A model generated the notes under the pieces. The model had not been told where the DNA came from. It saw only the letters and a program-made list of their open reading frames with translations, and made no database searches. Shown here in pieces: positions 17,697 through 23,427 of a stretch of 24,337 nt of DNA. The translations under genes and the position numbers were made by a program. How positions within the stretch are numbered: the first letter of the stretch is position 1; every line of letters starts with the position of its first letter. Source of the stretch: a virus; the IMG/VR virus record IMGVR_UViG_3300021963_000636, positions 1-24,337 of that record; one strand, given 5' to 3'.

Positions 17697-19289
17697 TTAA
17701 ATCCTTTGGACTTTGCCTTCAGGCAATTCTATGCGCCTAAAAGCAAAGTTGTTTGCCCTGCTAACTATAGCTTCACCATGACCTTGAATCAAAGCTAATA
17801 TTCCAATACGGGCAGAGTCAATATGATCATCTGGATCAGAAAACTTACCTGCATCGTCAATGGCATAATTTCTAGCTTCATCAAGAAATCCCTTACATGT
17901 TTCGTTAATCATAAAAGATTTACGCTCCATGCCCATACGCATTATATTGATTCCATAAGCCTTATGGTTTGTTACTTTGCCTTGATCATTAGGTGGGTTT
18001 AATATAGCACCTGCAATGCAGTTTAGTCCATAGGAATCTTCAAAGACTTCTCGAACTGACTGTTCTGTCAATGTATACCGCCCTGCCAAACCCGCATCAT
18101 GGGGTAGGGCAATAGGCACATCTCTAGATTCCCTGTCCAACAAATAGTGAACATATTCGTCAGGGGTTTCCCCGCTAGGAATAGTTATTTGCTTATGTAA
18201 ATAGATGGTATCTTGCACAGAATCTCGGAAAAAGAAAGAAATTACTGTTGGGTCATTCTTAATTCCCAAGTCAAAGCTAATTAAACGCTCAAGTTTCTCA
18301 TTGTTTTTAAGGTCAATGTCTTCAGTTTTGTAAGTAGGCCATTCCAACAATGGGAAAACCACACCTTTGCCAACCAAAGGAATACCATTTATACGGCATT
18401 CTCTTTCCCAAGGCATAAAGTCTCGGGATAATTGTTCTCGTTCTTTTTTGGAAAAAAATGCTTCTCCCCATTCATTGGTGTATGGTATATCGTCCCAAGT
18501 AACCCTGACATGGGCATAGCCGTCAACACTGTCCCAGAACTTTCGGACAAGTCCCGACATACCTTTAAGCGGAGTAAACGAACAGATAACTTGCCCGTTT
18601 CGGGCCGCTGTACGAACAACAAGTTCTGAGAAAGTCTCATCTGGTGGTTGCTCATCAAGAACCACAAGGTCCAACTCAAAGCCTTGCAAATGTCTGACTT
18701 GTTGGGTGTAATTGGAGAAGTAAAGCTTAGACTTTCCTCCAGACTCATGCCAAACTTCAATGGCAAGGACATTGGCTCCATCTGTTCGGATTGATTTGTC
18801 ATCAATGCACTCCCTTGGAATAGAGCCAGTACCCAACTTATAACTTTGTTTAATATCGTCACAGCCCAACAATTTGGATTGCAAAGTCTTTGCAACTTGT
18901 TCCCATGATTCACCTGAACACATGGCAATAATGGGTTTATCCCACCGCACTCCAGTCCAACCTTTAGGATACCGGCCTGTCACATGATAAGCGGTTTCAT
19001 AAGTTGATGCGATTGTTTTTCCGGCACGATTGGCGGCAATCATTCCCCTGCGGGAATATTTAGCACCCATGTCAAAGAATTTTTGTTGATACTTAAATGG
19101 CTTGAACCACTTTAAAGTATTGAACTGCATATCTTGAGCAAGCTTGTCTCTAGCAATTTTCATTGCTTTGAGTTGCTCAGAATCAAGGGTTTTAATTACT
19201 TCTTTGCCACCGGCAAGTTTGACCAAATGCTTTATTGCTCTATCTTTGTAGAGTGGCAATATGTAATCACTGGCTTCACTTTTTGCCAT
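17697..19289 (-). CDS. terL: Terminase large subunit (ATPase and nuclease)
   Basis: This 530-residue motor protein pumps DNA into the procapsid and cuts it. The ATPase half has Walker A ANRAGKT at 86-92, Walker B LDLVVLDE at 206-213 with the catalytic Glu213, and a coupling-type motif ICSFTPLKG at 235-243. The nuclease half has the acidic residues expected of an RNase H-like fold: SFDLGIKNDPTV (Asp340), LPHDAG (Asp398) and DPDDHIDSARI (Asp488/Asp491). Length and domain order are normal. Its ATG overlaps the end of the small upstream gene by 14 bases, and it directly precedes the portal. The ribosome binding site is weak, so coupling to the preceding gene is likely. Confidence 0.95.
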   Translation of the reverse strand: MAKSEASDYILPLYKDRAIKHLVKLAGGKEVIKTLDSEQLKAMKIARDKLAQDMQFNTLKWFKPFKYQQKFFDMGAKYSRRGMIAANRAGKTIASTYETAYHVTGRYPKGWTGVRWDKPIIAMCSGESWEQVAKTLQSKLLGCDDIKQSYKLGTGSIPRECIDDKSIRTDGANVLAIEVWHESGGKSKLYFSNYTQQVRHLQGFELDLVVLDEQPPDETFSELVVRTAARNGQVICSFTPLKGMSGLVRKFWDSVDGYAHVRVTWDDIPYTNEWGEAFFSKKEREQLSRDFMPWERECRINGIPLVGKGVVFPLLEWPTYKTEDIDLKNNEKLERLISFDLGIKNDPTVISFFFRDSVQDTIYLHKQITIPSGETPDEYVHYLLDRESRDVPIALPHDAGLAGRYTLTEQSVREVFEDSYGLNCIAGAILNPPNDQGKVTNHKAYGINIMRMGMERKSFMINETCKGFLDEARNYAIDDAGKFSDPDDHIDSARIGILALIQGHGEAIVSRANNFAFRRIELPEGKVQRI

Positions 19290-19464
19290 AGTTATCTCGT
19301 ATGTCTAACAAGATTTGTGCAGCATATGCAAGGTAATAGACTTCATCCGGCTCAAGGATGTGTGTTCCTTGTAGGTCTTTTTGCAACCACTCTAAGGTTT
19401 TACGGGCACAAGCTTCAGCTTGGGATGACAGTCTATTTTGGAAAATTTTTGATGGGTCTTCCAT
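19276..19464 (-). CDS. Hypothetical protein (62 aa) overlapping the large terminase start
   Basis: I do not recognise this protein. It is a small helical protein (MEDPSKIFQNRLSSQAEACARKT... ILEPDEVYYLAYAAQILLDIRDNYGKK). I choose the ATG at 19464 over a GTG three codons upstream because the ATG shares one base with the preceding stop (TGATG), a usual coupling junction. The gene ends inside the terminase reading frame (14-base overlap). It sits where some phages encode terminase accessory proteins, but there is no motif to support that role. Confidence 0.65.
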   Translation of the reverse strand: MEDPSKIFQNRLSSQAEACARKTLEWLQKDLQGTHILEPDEVYYLAYAAQILLDIRDNYGKK

Positions 19465-20111
19465 CACGCCCACGGATCAGCAATATTTTTAGCAGAAATA
19501 CTAACAATGTCTCGGTCAATCAATGACCAAACACCACCGCCTTTTTCACCAATTAAAAATGTGTGGATACCACGACCTTCTTTGGTGTAAGTGCCATCAG
19601 GATTACGCAACACACGCTCTTCAGTGCGGGGATCAATCCATGTATATTTTTCAGGAACTGTTTGACCATATTTGTTAAGCTTTTCGCCATAAGGAACTTT
19701 TTCTACAGGACCTGTGATCTGATAAGTAATCAAACCATTTTCATACTTTCGGAAATCAATATAAACCTTTTTGTCAGACTGTGGGTCTAACGGATGAGGC
19801 ATATTGGTTGCGCCAAAGTAATGCACTTGTGATTCTTCATCAGGCAAATCAATGCTCCGTTTAGGAACTTTCTTAAGTGGGTCTTCAGGAATAACATCCT
19901 TCTTTTCCACATAAGGATTAAAGCCTGTCAAAAACTCATTAGGTACTTTTTTACCTTCAAGTGCATTCTTGGCGGCAATGTACTGTTCTTCTTTAGGTTT
20001 TCCAATAAGGTCTAAAGATACAGTGCCATCTGTTTTGTCGTAAACAAACTGAGCCAAGTCTCTTGCTGTTGGTAAGTCTACCTTCAGCGCTTCAATATCA
20101 TACGTTGCCAT
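19464..20111 (-). CDS. Hypothetical protein (215 aa) in the packaging region
   Basis: I do not recognise this protein. It is a 215-residue soluble protein of mixed alpha/beta character. The N-terminal helix (ALKVDLPTARDLAQFVYDK) is followed by a charged Pro-rich middle (EKKDVIPEDPLKKVPKRSIDLP) and a beta-rich C-terminal half with YIDFRKYENGLITYQITG, WIDPRTEERVLRNPDGTY and EKGGGVWSLIDRD. The C-terminal DPRT/NPDGTY turns suggest a small beta domain. The start has AAGGAAATGT upstream. It lies four genes after the candidate small terminase and two before the large one; function is unknown. Confidence 0.7.
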   Translation of the reverse strand: MATYDIEALKVDLPTARDLAQFVYDKTDGTVSLDLIGKPKEEQYIAAKNALEGKKVPNEFLTGFNPYVEKKDVIPEDPLKKVPKRSIDLPDEESQVHYFGATNMPHPLDPQSDKKVYIDFRKYENGLITYQITGPVEKVPYGEKLNKYGQTVPEKYTWIDPRTEERVLRNPDGTYTKEGRGIHTFLIGEKGGGVWSLIDRDIVSISAKNIADPWA

Positions 20112-20119
20112 ACATTTCC

Positions 20120-20284
20120 TTATTCAGCTTTTGGTTCTTCAGGTTCAACAGTTTGTTCAACCAAGGTATCACCAACTTGAGGTTTGTGGGCTACCACATA
20201 CTCATTAGTCAGATGAATTTTTTCGCCAGCAACAACGGCATAAATCTCGTTGGCTTCATCACGGACAAATTCTTCAATAATCAT
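20120..20284 (-). CDS. Small acidic hypothetical protein (54 aa)
   Basis: This short gene encodes MIIEEFVRDEANEIYAVVAG, then EKIHLTNEYVVAHKPQVGDT and an acidic tail ending EEPKAE. An AAGGAACAAT site precedes the ATG, and the stop is 8 bases before the next start, whose binding site fills the gap. The segment EYVVAHKPQVGDTLV reads like a small beta domain. I know no function. Good binding site, tight spacing and coding-like composition support it as a real gene. Confidence 0.72.
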   Translation of the reverse strand: MIIEEFVRDEANEIYAVVAGEKIHLTNEYVVAHKPQVGDTLVEQTVEPEEPKAE

Positions 20285-20292
20285 ATTGTTCC

Positions 20293-20520
20293 TTAAACAG
20301 GGATGTCTTTGCTGCGGTTGCTAGGCTTAACAAAGTTGCCGCCTTTAGTACCATTAGTATGCTGAGATGAAATGGTATTCACTTTGTATGCATTGGCAAC
20401 AGCACCGGCAACTGTAGCTCTGCGGCTATCTTCAGCAGAACGGCTAGACAGTTTGTCATTGATGCCTTTAGAGACACCCTTACGCATTTGAGCGCCACCA
20501 TTGATTACTTTTCCGTACAT
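20293..20520 (-). CDS. Small basic hypothetical protein (75 aa)
   Basis: This 75-residue basic protein is rich in Lys, Arg, Ser and Gly (MYGKVINGGAQMRKGVSKG, SSRSAEDSRRATVAGAVANA, GGNFVKPSNRSKDIPV). It may bind nucleic acid or be a minor head protein, but no domain is recognisable. Its ribosome binding site (GTGAGATTATT) is weaker than those of its neighbours, and it starts 7 bases after the preceding stop, so expression may rely on the upstream gene. Confidence 0.62.
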   Translation of the reverse strand: MYGKVINGGAQMRKGVSKGINDKLSSRSAEDSRRATVAGAVANAYKVNTISSQHTNGTKGGNFVKPSNRSKDIPV

Positions 20521-20527
20521 AATAATC

Positions 20528-20803
20528 TCACTTTAAATAGTTGGTGCGATCAGAATTCATGTAGCCGGTGTTTTCAGCACAACCACAATATTCTTTAGGG
20601 CGTGAAACCATAACTTTCTGATTACGGCCTGCAGTAACAGAACCACCAGTAGATGGTTTGCCTTGATTGCCAGAAGGTTGGCTTAATCCACCGCTACCAC
20701 TGGTAACAGCAGTTGCACCCAAAGGTCCACCCATACCAGGCACACGCTTTGATTGATTGCCCTTACGATTGGGGGCTTGGCTATAAAGAAAATTGGTTGT
20801 CAT
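20528..20803 (-). CDS. Gly/Ser/Gln-rich hypothetical protein (91 aa) with CGC motif
   Basis: This protein is 91 residues, low complexity through the middle (GLSQPSGNQGKPSTGGSVTAG), then ends with MVSRPKEYCGCAENTGYMNSDRTNYLK, a less biased part with a CGC pair. The ATG overlaps the stop of the 48-aa gene by four bases (ATGA) and has AAAGGTTCAAA upstream. Function is unknown. The Gly/Ser-rich middle suggests disorder, with the cysteine-bearing end as the likely conserved part. Confidence 0.65.
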   Translation of the reverse strand: MTTNFLYSQAPNRKGNQSKRVPGMGGPLGATAVTSGSGGLSQPSGNQGKPSTGGSVTAGRNQKVMVSRPKEYCGCAENTGYMNSDRTNYLK

Positions 20804-20946
20804 TTTGAACCTTTACGTTTATGTTCAGCATCCCGTTTCATTTGGTACGCAATTGCCACGGCCTGTTTCTGCGGTTTACCCGCTTTCATTTCGGTCTTGA
20901 CGTTAGAGGAAAAAGCTTTGGGACTTTTTGACTTTTTCAATGGCAT
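20800..20946 (-). CDS. Small Lys-rich phage protein of the KxGKPQKQAVAIAY type (48 aa)
   Basis: A 48-residue gene begins MPLKKSKSPKAFSSNVKTEM and continues KAGKPQKQAVAIAYQMKRDA before a basic tail. Small proteins with the SxKAFxxNVxxEMxAGKPxKQAxAIAY pattern are widespread in phages, but I know no proven function. It is strongly basic, with a single amphipathic helix, so nucleic-acid binding is a possible guess. GAAAGGTGTAATAT precedes the ATG. The end overlaps the next start by four bases (ATGA). Confidence 0.85.
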   Translation of the reverse strand: MPLKKSKSPKAFSSNVKTEMKAGKPQKQAVAIAYQMKRDAEHKRKGSK

Positions 20947-20961
20947 ATATTACACCTTTCT

Positions 20962-21483
20962 TTAAACTTTACGAAGAGAATCAAGAAACTCATTTAACGC
21001 ATCATCAGCATCACCCTCATCTTCCCTAGTCACATTTTGAATGTGTTCTACAGAAATAATAGGGGCACGACTAGATTCAAACGGAGCCAGTTTATCAGCA
21101 ATCTTGGCTTTGTCTTTAATATCCAACTCATCAGACTGCATGGCATCAATCAAAACTTCCATGGCAGTTTTCAGGGGTGGCAGACCACGGGATGTACGTT
21201 CATCATTGAGTTTGTTAAACAAAGCGCCATACTCGGTTACTTTGTTAACAATGGATTTTGGGCGACCACCAAGGTTAGTTTTTTGTGATCTAGGCACAAA
21301 GCTACTGAGGTCATATTCATCTTTGGGTTGTTCAGGTTCTGGTGCTTCTTTAGGCTCAATCTTGCCTGTAGCCAGTTTCATGGCTTTTTTCTCAGCTCGT
21401 TTAGCTCTGCCATATTCACGAGCTTTTCTCTTGAGTTCAGCAGAAGAGACAGTAGAGCCTTCGGGTCTTATTTCTTCAAACAT
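20962..21483 (-). CDS. Candidate terminase small subunit
   Basis: This 173-residue protein has a basic helical N-terminus (ELKRKAREYGRAKRAEKKAMK), an acidic Pro-rich linker, then GGRPKSIVNKVTEYGALFNKLN and a helical stretch LKTAMEVLIDAMQSDELDIKDKAKIADKLAPFE (split near residues 100-135) that looks like the helical core of some small terminases. The end is acidic (EDEGDADDALNEFLDSL). The small terminase recognises the packaging start and regulates the large one. Position upstream of terL supports the call, although seven genes from this one onward in the operon lie before or at terL, which is looser than usual. It overlaps the preceding gene by 16 bases. A DNA-binding head protein is possible. 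Confidence 0.5.
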   Translation of the reverse strand: MFEEIRPEGSTVSSAELKRKAREYGRAKRAEKKAMKLATGKIEPKEAPEPEQPKDEYDLSSFVPRSQKTNLGGRPKSIVNKVTEYGALFNKLNDERTSRGLPPLKTAMEVLIDAMQSDELDIKDKAKIADKLAPFESSRAPIISVEHIQNVTREDEGDADDALNEFLDSLRKV

Positions 21484-21971
21484 TCCATACCCTTTTCAGT
21501 TCTAATCCACCCATACGATCCATTGACACTGAACCCACGCTTTTGGTGAATTCTCATAAATCCATCATGCTCGGCACGAATAGAAGTTGAACATACTACA
21601 GGAATACTCCAAGTATGTGCCCACAGTATATGTTGGTCAATCATCTCATTAATTAACTTTACTCGCAACCGAGGACTTAAAGTAAGGTCAACATGGTGAA
21701 ATTTGGCATTGCTGATTTCTTCATTGGCATAGGTTGTATACCCACCCCTGTCAAACCAACAGTAGCCAAGCAGCTTTTCACCATTACGGCAAACAGCAAT
21801 GAACTCTCTACTCTTGTCAAACAGTTGAACAGTAGTAGCGATAGTGACATTTTTGCGGAACACTCCTTTGTCCCTAGTCAATATGCCATCAGCTTCAGTA
21901 CCAAATACTAAGTCTGCCATGTCCACAATATCGTCCACATCATGCAGCGGGTGTGCCAATGTCCATTCCAT
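21468..21971 (-). CDS. GNAT-like acetyltransferase-fold protein, first gene of the leftward operon
   Basis: This 167-residue protein has the strand/helix order of a GNAT domain: an N-terminal helix pair, FIAVCRNGEKLLGYCWFDRGG (about 77-97, central strands), HHVDLTLSPRLRVKLINEMI (about 112-131, the acetyl-CoA helix region) and FMRIHQKRGFSVNGSYGWIR (about 138-158, the last motif). The usual R/Q-x-x-G-x-G/A pyrophosphate loop is replaced by LSPRLRV, so catalysis is uncertain. GNAT-like proteins of unknown use occur near head genes in T7-like and other podoviruses. The ATG has AGGAATAGC upstream; it opens the operon after about 1 kb of non-coding DNA. Confidence 0.55.
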   Translation of the reverse strand: MEWTLAHPLHDVDDIVDMADLVFGTEADGILTRDKGVFRKNVTIATTVQLFDKSREFIAVCRNGEKLLGYCWFDRGGYTTYANEEISNAKFHHVDLTLSPRLRVKLINEMIDQHILWAHTWSIPVVCSTSIRAEHDGFMRIHQKRGFSVNGSYGWIRTEKGMECLKK

Positions 21972-21982
21972 GCTATTCCTAT

Positions 21983-22095
21983 GTTAAGTGTTGGAACTCA
22001 ATTCGGTCTTTGTCTAGGCAAGATAGAAAGCCAGAAAACATCTTGCGTCAACATCCTTGAATGCTGGCTTAACGCTCCAACACCCTAATTCTATC
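21983..22095. other. Interlocking inverted repeats with pseudoknot topology
   Basis: Three perfect inverted repeats interlock: GTGTTGGA (21988-21995) with TCCAACAC (22076-22083); GCAAGAT (22018-22024) with ATCTTGC (22040-22046); AAGCCAG (22028-22034) with CTGGCTT (22064-22070). The last two cross (order A-B-A'-B'), the layout of an H-type pseudoknot with loops of 3, 5 and 17 bases, and the first encloses both. GATAGAA (22022-22028) can also pair with TTCTATC (22089-22095). No gene is here. It may be a structured leader RNA, a small RNA or part of an origin. Confidence 0.55.
22023..22051 (-). promoter_or_regulatory. Candidate sigma70-type promoter for the leftward late operon
   Basis: On the minus strand TTGACG (-35, 5 of 6 to consensus) is followed after 17 bases by TTCTAT (-10, only 3 of 6). 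Transcription would begin near 22015 and give a leader of about 45 bases before the GNAT-like gene. The site sits inside the interlocking inverted repeats, so a protein or structure there could regulate it. The poor -10 suggests an activator or a phage sigma factor, or a false match. Confidence 0.35.
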
Positions 22096-22098
22096 CAG

Positions 22099-22157
22099 AA
22101 AAAGTTTTAAACAAAAATTTTTATACAGGATTTTTTATACAGAGTTATCCACAGGAT
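22099..22157. other. Candidate replication origin: AT-rich element, short repeats and DnaA box
   Basis: Positions 22099-22144 are almost pure A/T. TTATACAG occurs at 22121-22128 and 22135-22142, followed at once by TTATCCACA at 22145-22153, a perfect match to the bacterial DnaA box consensus TTATNCACA. The three elements are spaced 14 and 10 bases apart, like iterons. An AT-rich unwinding stretch beside a DnaA box, in a divergent intergenic region beside large dyads, is what a host-assisted phage origin would look like. One DnaA box alone is weak evidence. Confidence 0.45.
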
Positions 22158-22191
22158 ATTCTATTGCTATAGGTAAAAACCCTAATAGAAT
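22158..22191. repeat. Perfect 8-bp inverted repeat beside the DnaA box
   Basis: ATTCTATT (22158-22165) pairs with AATAGAAT (22184-22191) across 18 bases; an inner AGG/CCT pairing is also possible. It lies 4 bases after the DnaA box and includes one ACCCTAA word (22179-22185), so it may be part of the same origin or control element. Confidence 0.45.
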
Positions 22192-22486
22192 GAACTCGGG
22201 ACCATCATCCAGTCCTTGGGAAGGCAGGTAGCTTACCAACCCAGATAAACGTACCGAATCCATCGGTCTCTCTAGTAGGCAACGAACGGGAACATACAGG
22301 TGGAACGAGTCGCAAGACGAGTAGGTTAGATAAACAAGGTGCTACTTCTTCAAAGAAGAAAAAAAACAGTGGATGCCATAGTTCGTCCACAGTTAACCAA
22401 ACTAAGACTTACACAATCCCATCAGTACTAACAATCAATTAACCAGTGTTGTTTGTATGCAACAGGAAAAGTTTTAGAGAAATTTT
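22192..22486. other. Non-coding stretch with small hairpins only
   Basis: No convincing gene is seen on either strand. Short hairpins occur: ACCGA/TCGGT (22253-22267), GTC-GCAA-GAC inside a repeated ACGAGT word, TTCTTC/GAAGAA followed by a run of eight A residues (about 22348-22368), GTGGA/TCCAC (22369-22390) and TGTTG/CAACA (about 22447-22464). The block 22465-22486 (AAAAGTTTTA then AAATTTT) resembles the AT-rich element near 22099-22120. The reverse frame 22205-22390 is judged spurious. Confidence 0.4.
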
Positions 22487-22660
22487 GGGAATGGGGGAGT
22501 GGGCCCCCCCTTTCCAATCCTTTTCCAGTCCTACCCCCCCCACAACTACCAGGCAAATAGGCAAAGCATAGGGGGGTTTTAATGACCAGCGGGTCAGTTT
22601 AGCTACTGACTGAGGGGTCAGTAATAAGGGGAAACAAGGGGCCCACTCACTTTCCCGATT
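22487..22660. other. Nested inverted repeats with G and C runs
   Basis: GAGTGGGCCCC (22497-22507) is exactly complementary to GGGGCCCACTC (22638-22648), an 11-bp stem with 130 bases between its arms and imperfect flanking pairing (GGGAA..., TTTCC). Inside it, a run of eight C after A (22533-22541) can pair with GGGGGGT (22571-22577), and two further dyads lie at 22583-22623. The composition changes abruptly from AT-rich surroundings. It could be a folded replication or packaging site or a structured RNA. Confidence 0.55.
22583..22623. promoter_or_regulatory. Two adjacent dyads sharing GGGTCAGT, possible operator pair
   Basis: TGACC-AGCG-GGTCA (22583-22596) and TACTGAC-TGAGGG-GTCAGTA (22604-22623) are perfect inverted repeats placed about 24 bases apart centre to centre, and both contain GGGTCAGT in the same orientation. 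Two dyads about two helical turns apart suit a pair of repressor dimers, but they are also part of the larger fold around them. Confidence 0.4.
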
Positions 22661-22771
22661 CTCAAAAGAGTTAATTAGGCATCTGACCAGCCGCAAACCA
22701 TTGCAAACACTAGCTTTACTGGGTTTGATTGTGTCTAATCACTTATGACAAATAGTGTAGTAATCGGGAAT

Positions 22772-22815
22772 AGATTAGATAACTATTTGGCAAAGACGAT
22801 CTAATCTTGAATACT
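22772..22815 (+). promoter_or_regulatory. Candidate rightward promoter overlapped by a 9-bp dyad
   Basis: TTGGCA (22787-22792) is followed after 17 bases by AATACT (22810-22815), 9 of 12 matches to sigma70 consensus. The perfect dyad AGATTAGAT (22772-22780) / ATCTAATCT (22799-22807) straddles the -35 box and the spacer, a normal place for an operator. The start would be about 22822, giving a long leader before the first rightward gene at 22982. Confidence 0.35.
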
Positions 22816-22853
22816 TGAATAAAAATCAAGAGTCAACCGGCATTGATGCTATG

Positions 22854-22909
22854 TTAGGGTTAACCCTTAAGGGTTTAAAGTTGGTAAACCTAGGGTTTCC
22901 ACCTATGTT
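22854..22909 (+). promoter_or_regulatory. Overlapping palindromes and second candidate rightward promoter
   Basis: AGGGTTAACCCT (22856-22867, perfect 12 bp) overlaps AACCCTTAAGGGTT (22862-22875, perfect 14 bp), and the near-palindrome AAACCTAGGGTTT (22886-22898) follows. TTGGTA (22881-22886), 17 bases, TATGTT (22904-22909) is a plausible promoter with the third palindrome in its spacer. The repeated AGGGTT half-site suggests cooperative binding of a regulator controlling the 22982-24161 genes. The regulator is not in this window. Confidence 0.45.
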
Positions 22910-22981
22910 TTTTTAGTTGTTTTGTATCAATACTATGCTTGTCTTTCGGGACATTCCATAAACTTAGTTGAAAGTAACATC

Positions 22982-23338
22982 ATGCAAAACGTAAACCCTA
23001 TCATCGCTGCAGCACTCGCACCATTTGCACCAGCTGCCACAGATCCTACAATGCAAGCGCTTGTAGATCAGTATGGATCAATCGATTCTCAAATTAAAGC
23101 TCTCACAGAATCATTAAACCTGCTTAAAAAAGCAATTAAGGCACAAGGTTCAGGTGTCTATACAGGCAATGTCTATAAATTGAATGTATTTTCAACACCT
23201 GGCAGGGAAAGCACAGACTGGCGGTCTATTGCAGAACATTTCAACCCGTCTTATCAATTGATCACAGCTCACACTACTAAAGGTGATGCAGGGTTAACTA
23301 TTGCAGCTCCTTCACTTGCTAAGAAGGTGACAGCATGA
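22982..23338 (+). CDS. Hypothetical protein (118 aa), first gene of rightward operon
   Basis: I start this gene at the ATG at 22982 (MQNVNPIIAAALAPFAPAAT), not at an in-frame TTG twenty codons earlier, because the ATG is preceded by the leader word GAAAGTAAC shared with the GP88 gene and because the upstream residues look non-coding. The protein has an Ala/Pro-rich start, a helix (ALVDQYGSIDSQIKALTESLNLLKKAIKA) and a C-terminal part with GRESTDWRSIAEHFNPSYQLI and AHTTKGDAG. Small phage proteins with a helix, a short beta hairpin (GVYTGNVYKLNVF) and this type of ending are common but unassigned. Its stop overlaps the next start (ATGA). No Shine-Dalgarno site is seen. Confidence 0.72.
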   Translation: MQNVNPIIAAALAPFAPAATDPTMQALVDQYGSIDSQIKALTESLNLLKKAIKAQGSGVYTGNVYKLNVFSTPGRESTDWRSIAEHFNPSYQLITAHTTKGDAGLTIAAPSLAKKVTA

Positions 23339-23415
23339 AAAATACACTTTTAGACATTTTGGCAGCTGTGGCAATAGGTCTCATGCTTGCATTTTTTCTC
23401 ACTTATAGGGGTTAA
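23335..23415 (+). CDS. 26-aa single-pass membrane peptide
   Basis: This tiny gene encodes a short polar start (MKNTLLDI), one hydrophobic helix (about residues 5-23: LLDILAAVAIGLMLAFFLTY) and a short basic end (RG). The ATG overlaps the stop of the 118-aa gene by four bases, and AAGAAGGTGACAGC gives it a ribosome binding site, so translation is probably coupled. Such peptides may sit in the host inner membrane. Roles such as superinfection exclusion or host modulation are known for small phage membrane proteins, but nothing here points to one. Confidence 0.7.
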   Translation: MKNTLLDILAAVAIGLMLAFFLTYRG

Positions 23416-23427
23416 AAGCTCACCCTG

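Noticed and set aside
19473-19473. GTG start for the small gene before the large terminase
   Set aside because: The ATG three codons later gives the standard TGATG coupling junction with the preceding stop.
22348-22368. TTCTTC/GAAGAA hairpin next to a homopolymer run as a terminator
   Set aside because: The run of A follows the stem on the plus strand, and in the minus direction the T-run comes before the stem, so it fits termination in neither direction.
22205-22390. Minus-strand 61-codon open frame
   Set aside because: The poly-Phe run comes from a homopolymer tract, no binding site is seen, and the base composition is unlike the real genes; it looks like chance.
22439-22696. Minus-strand 85-codon open frame
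   Set aside because: It needs a TTG start, lies across the nested inverted repeats with G/C runs, has no ribosome binding site and encodes no recognisable protein pattern.
22848-22898. Telomere-like TTAGGG/AACCCTAA words
   Set aside because: Only a few irregular copies occur and they form palindromes, so regulatory half-sites fit better than telomeric repeats.
22922-22981. Upstream TTG start for the 118-aa gene
   Set aside because: The twenty extra codons overlap promoter-like and leader sequence, and the downstream ATG has the shared GAAAGTAAC leader.
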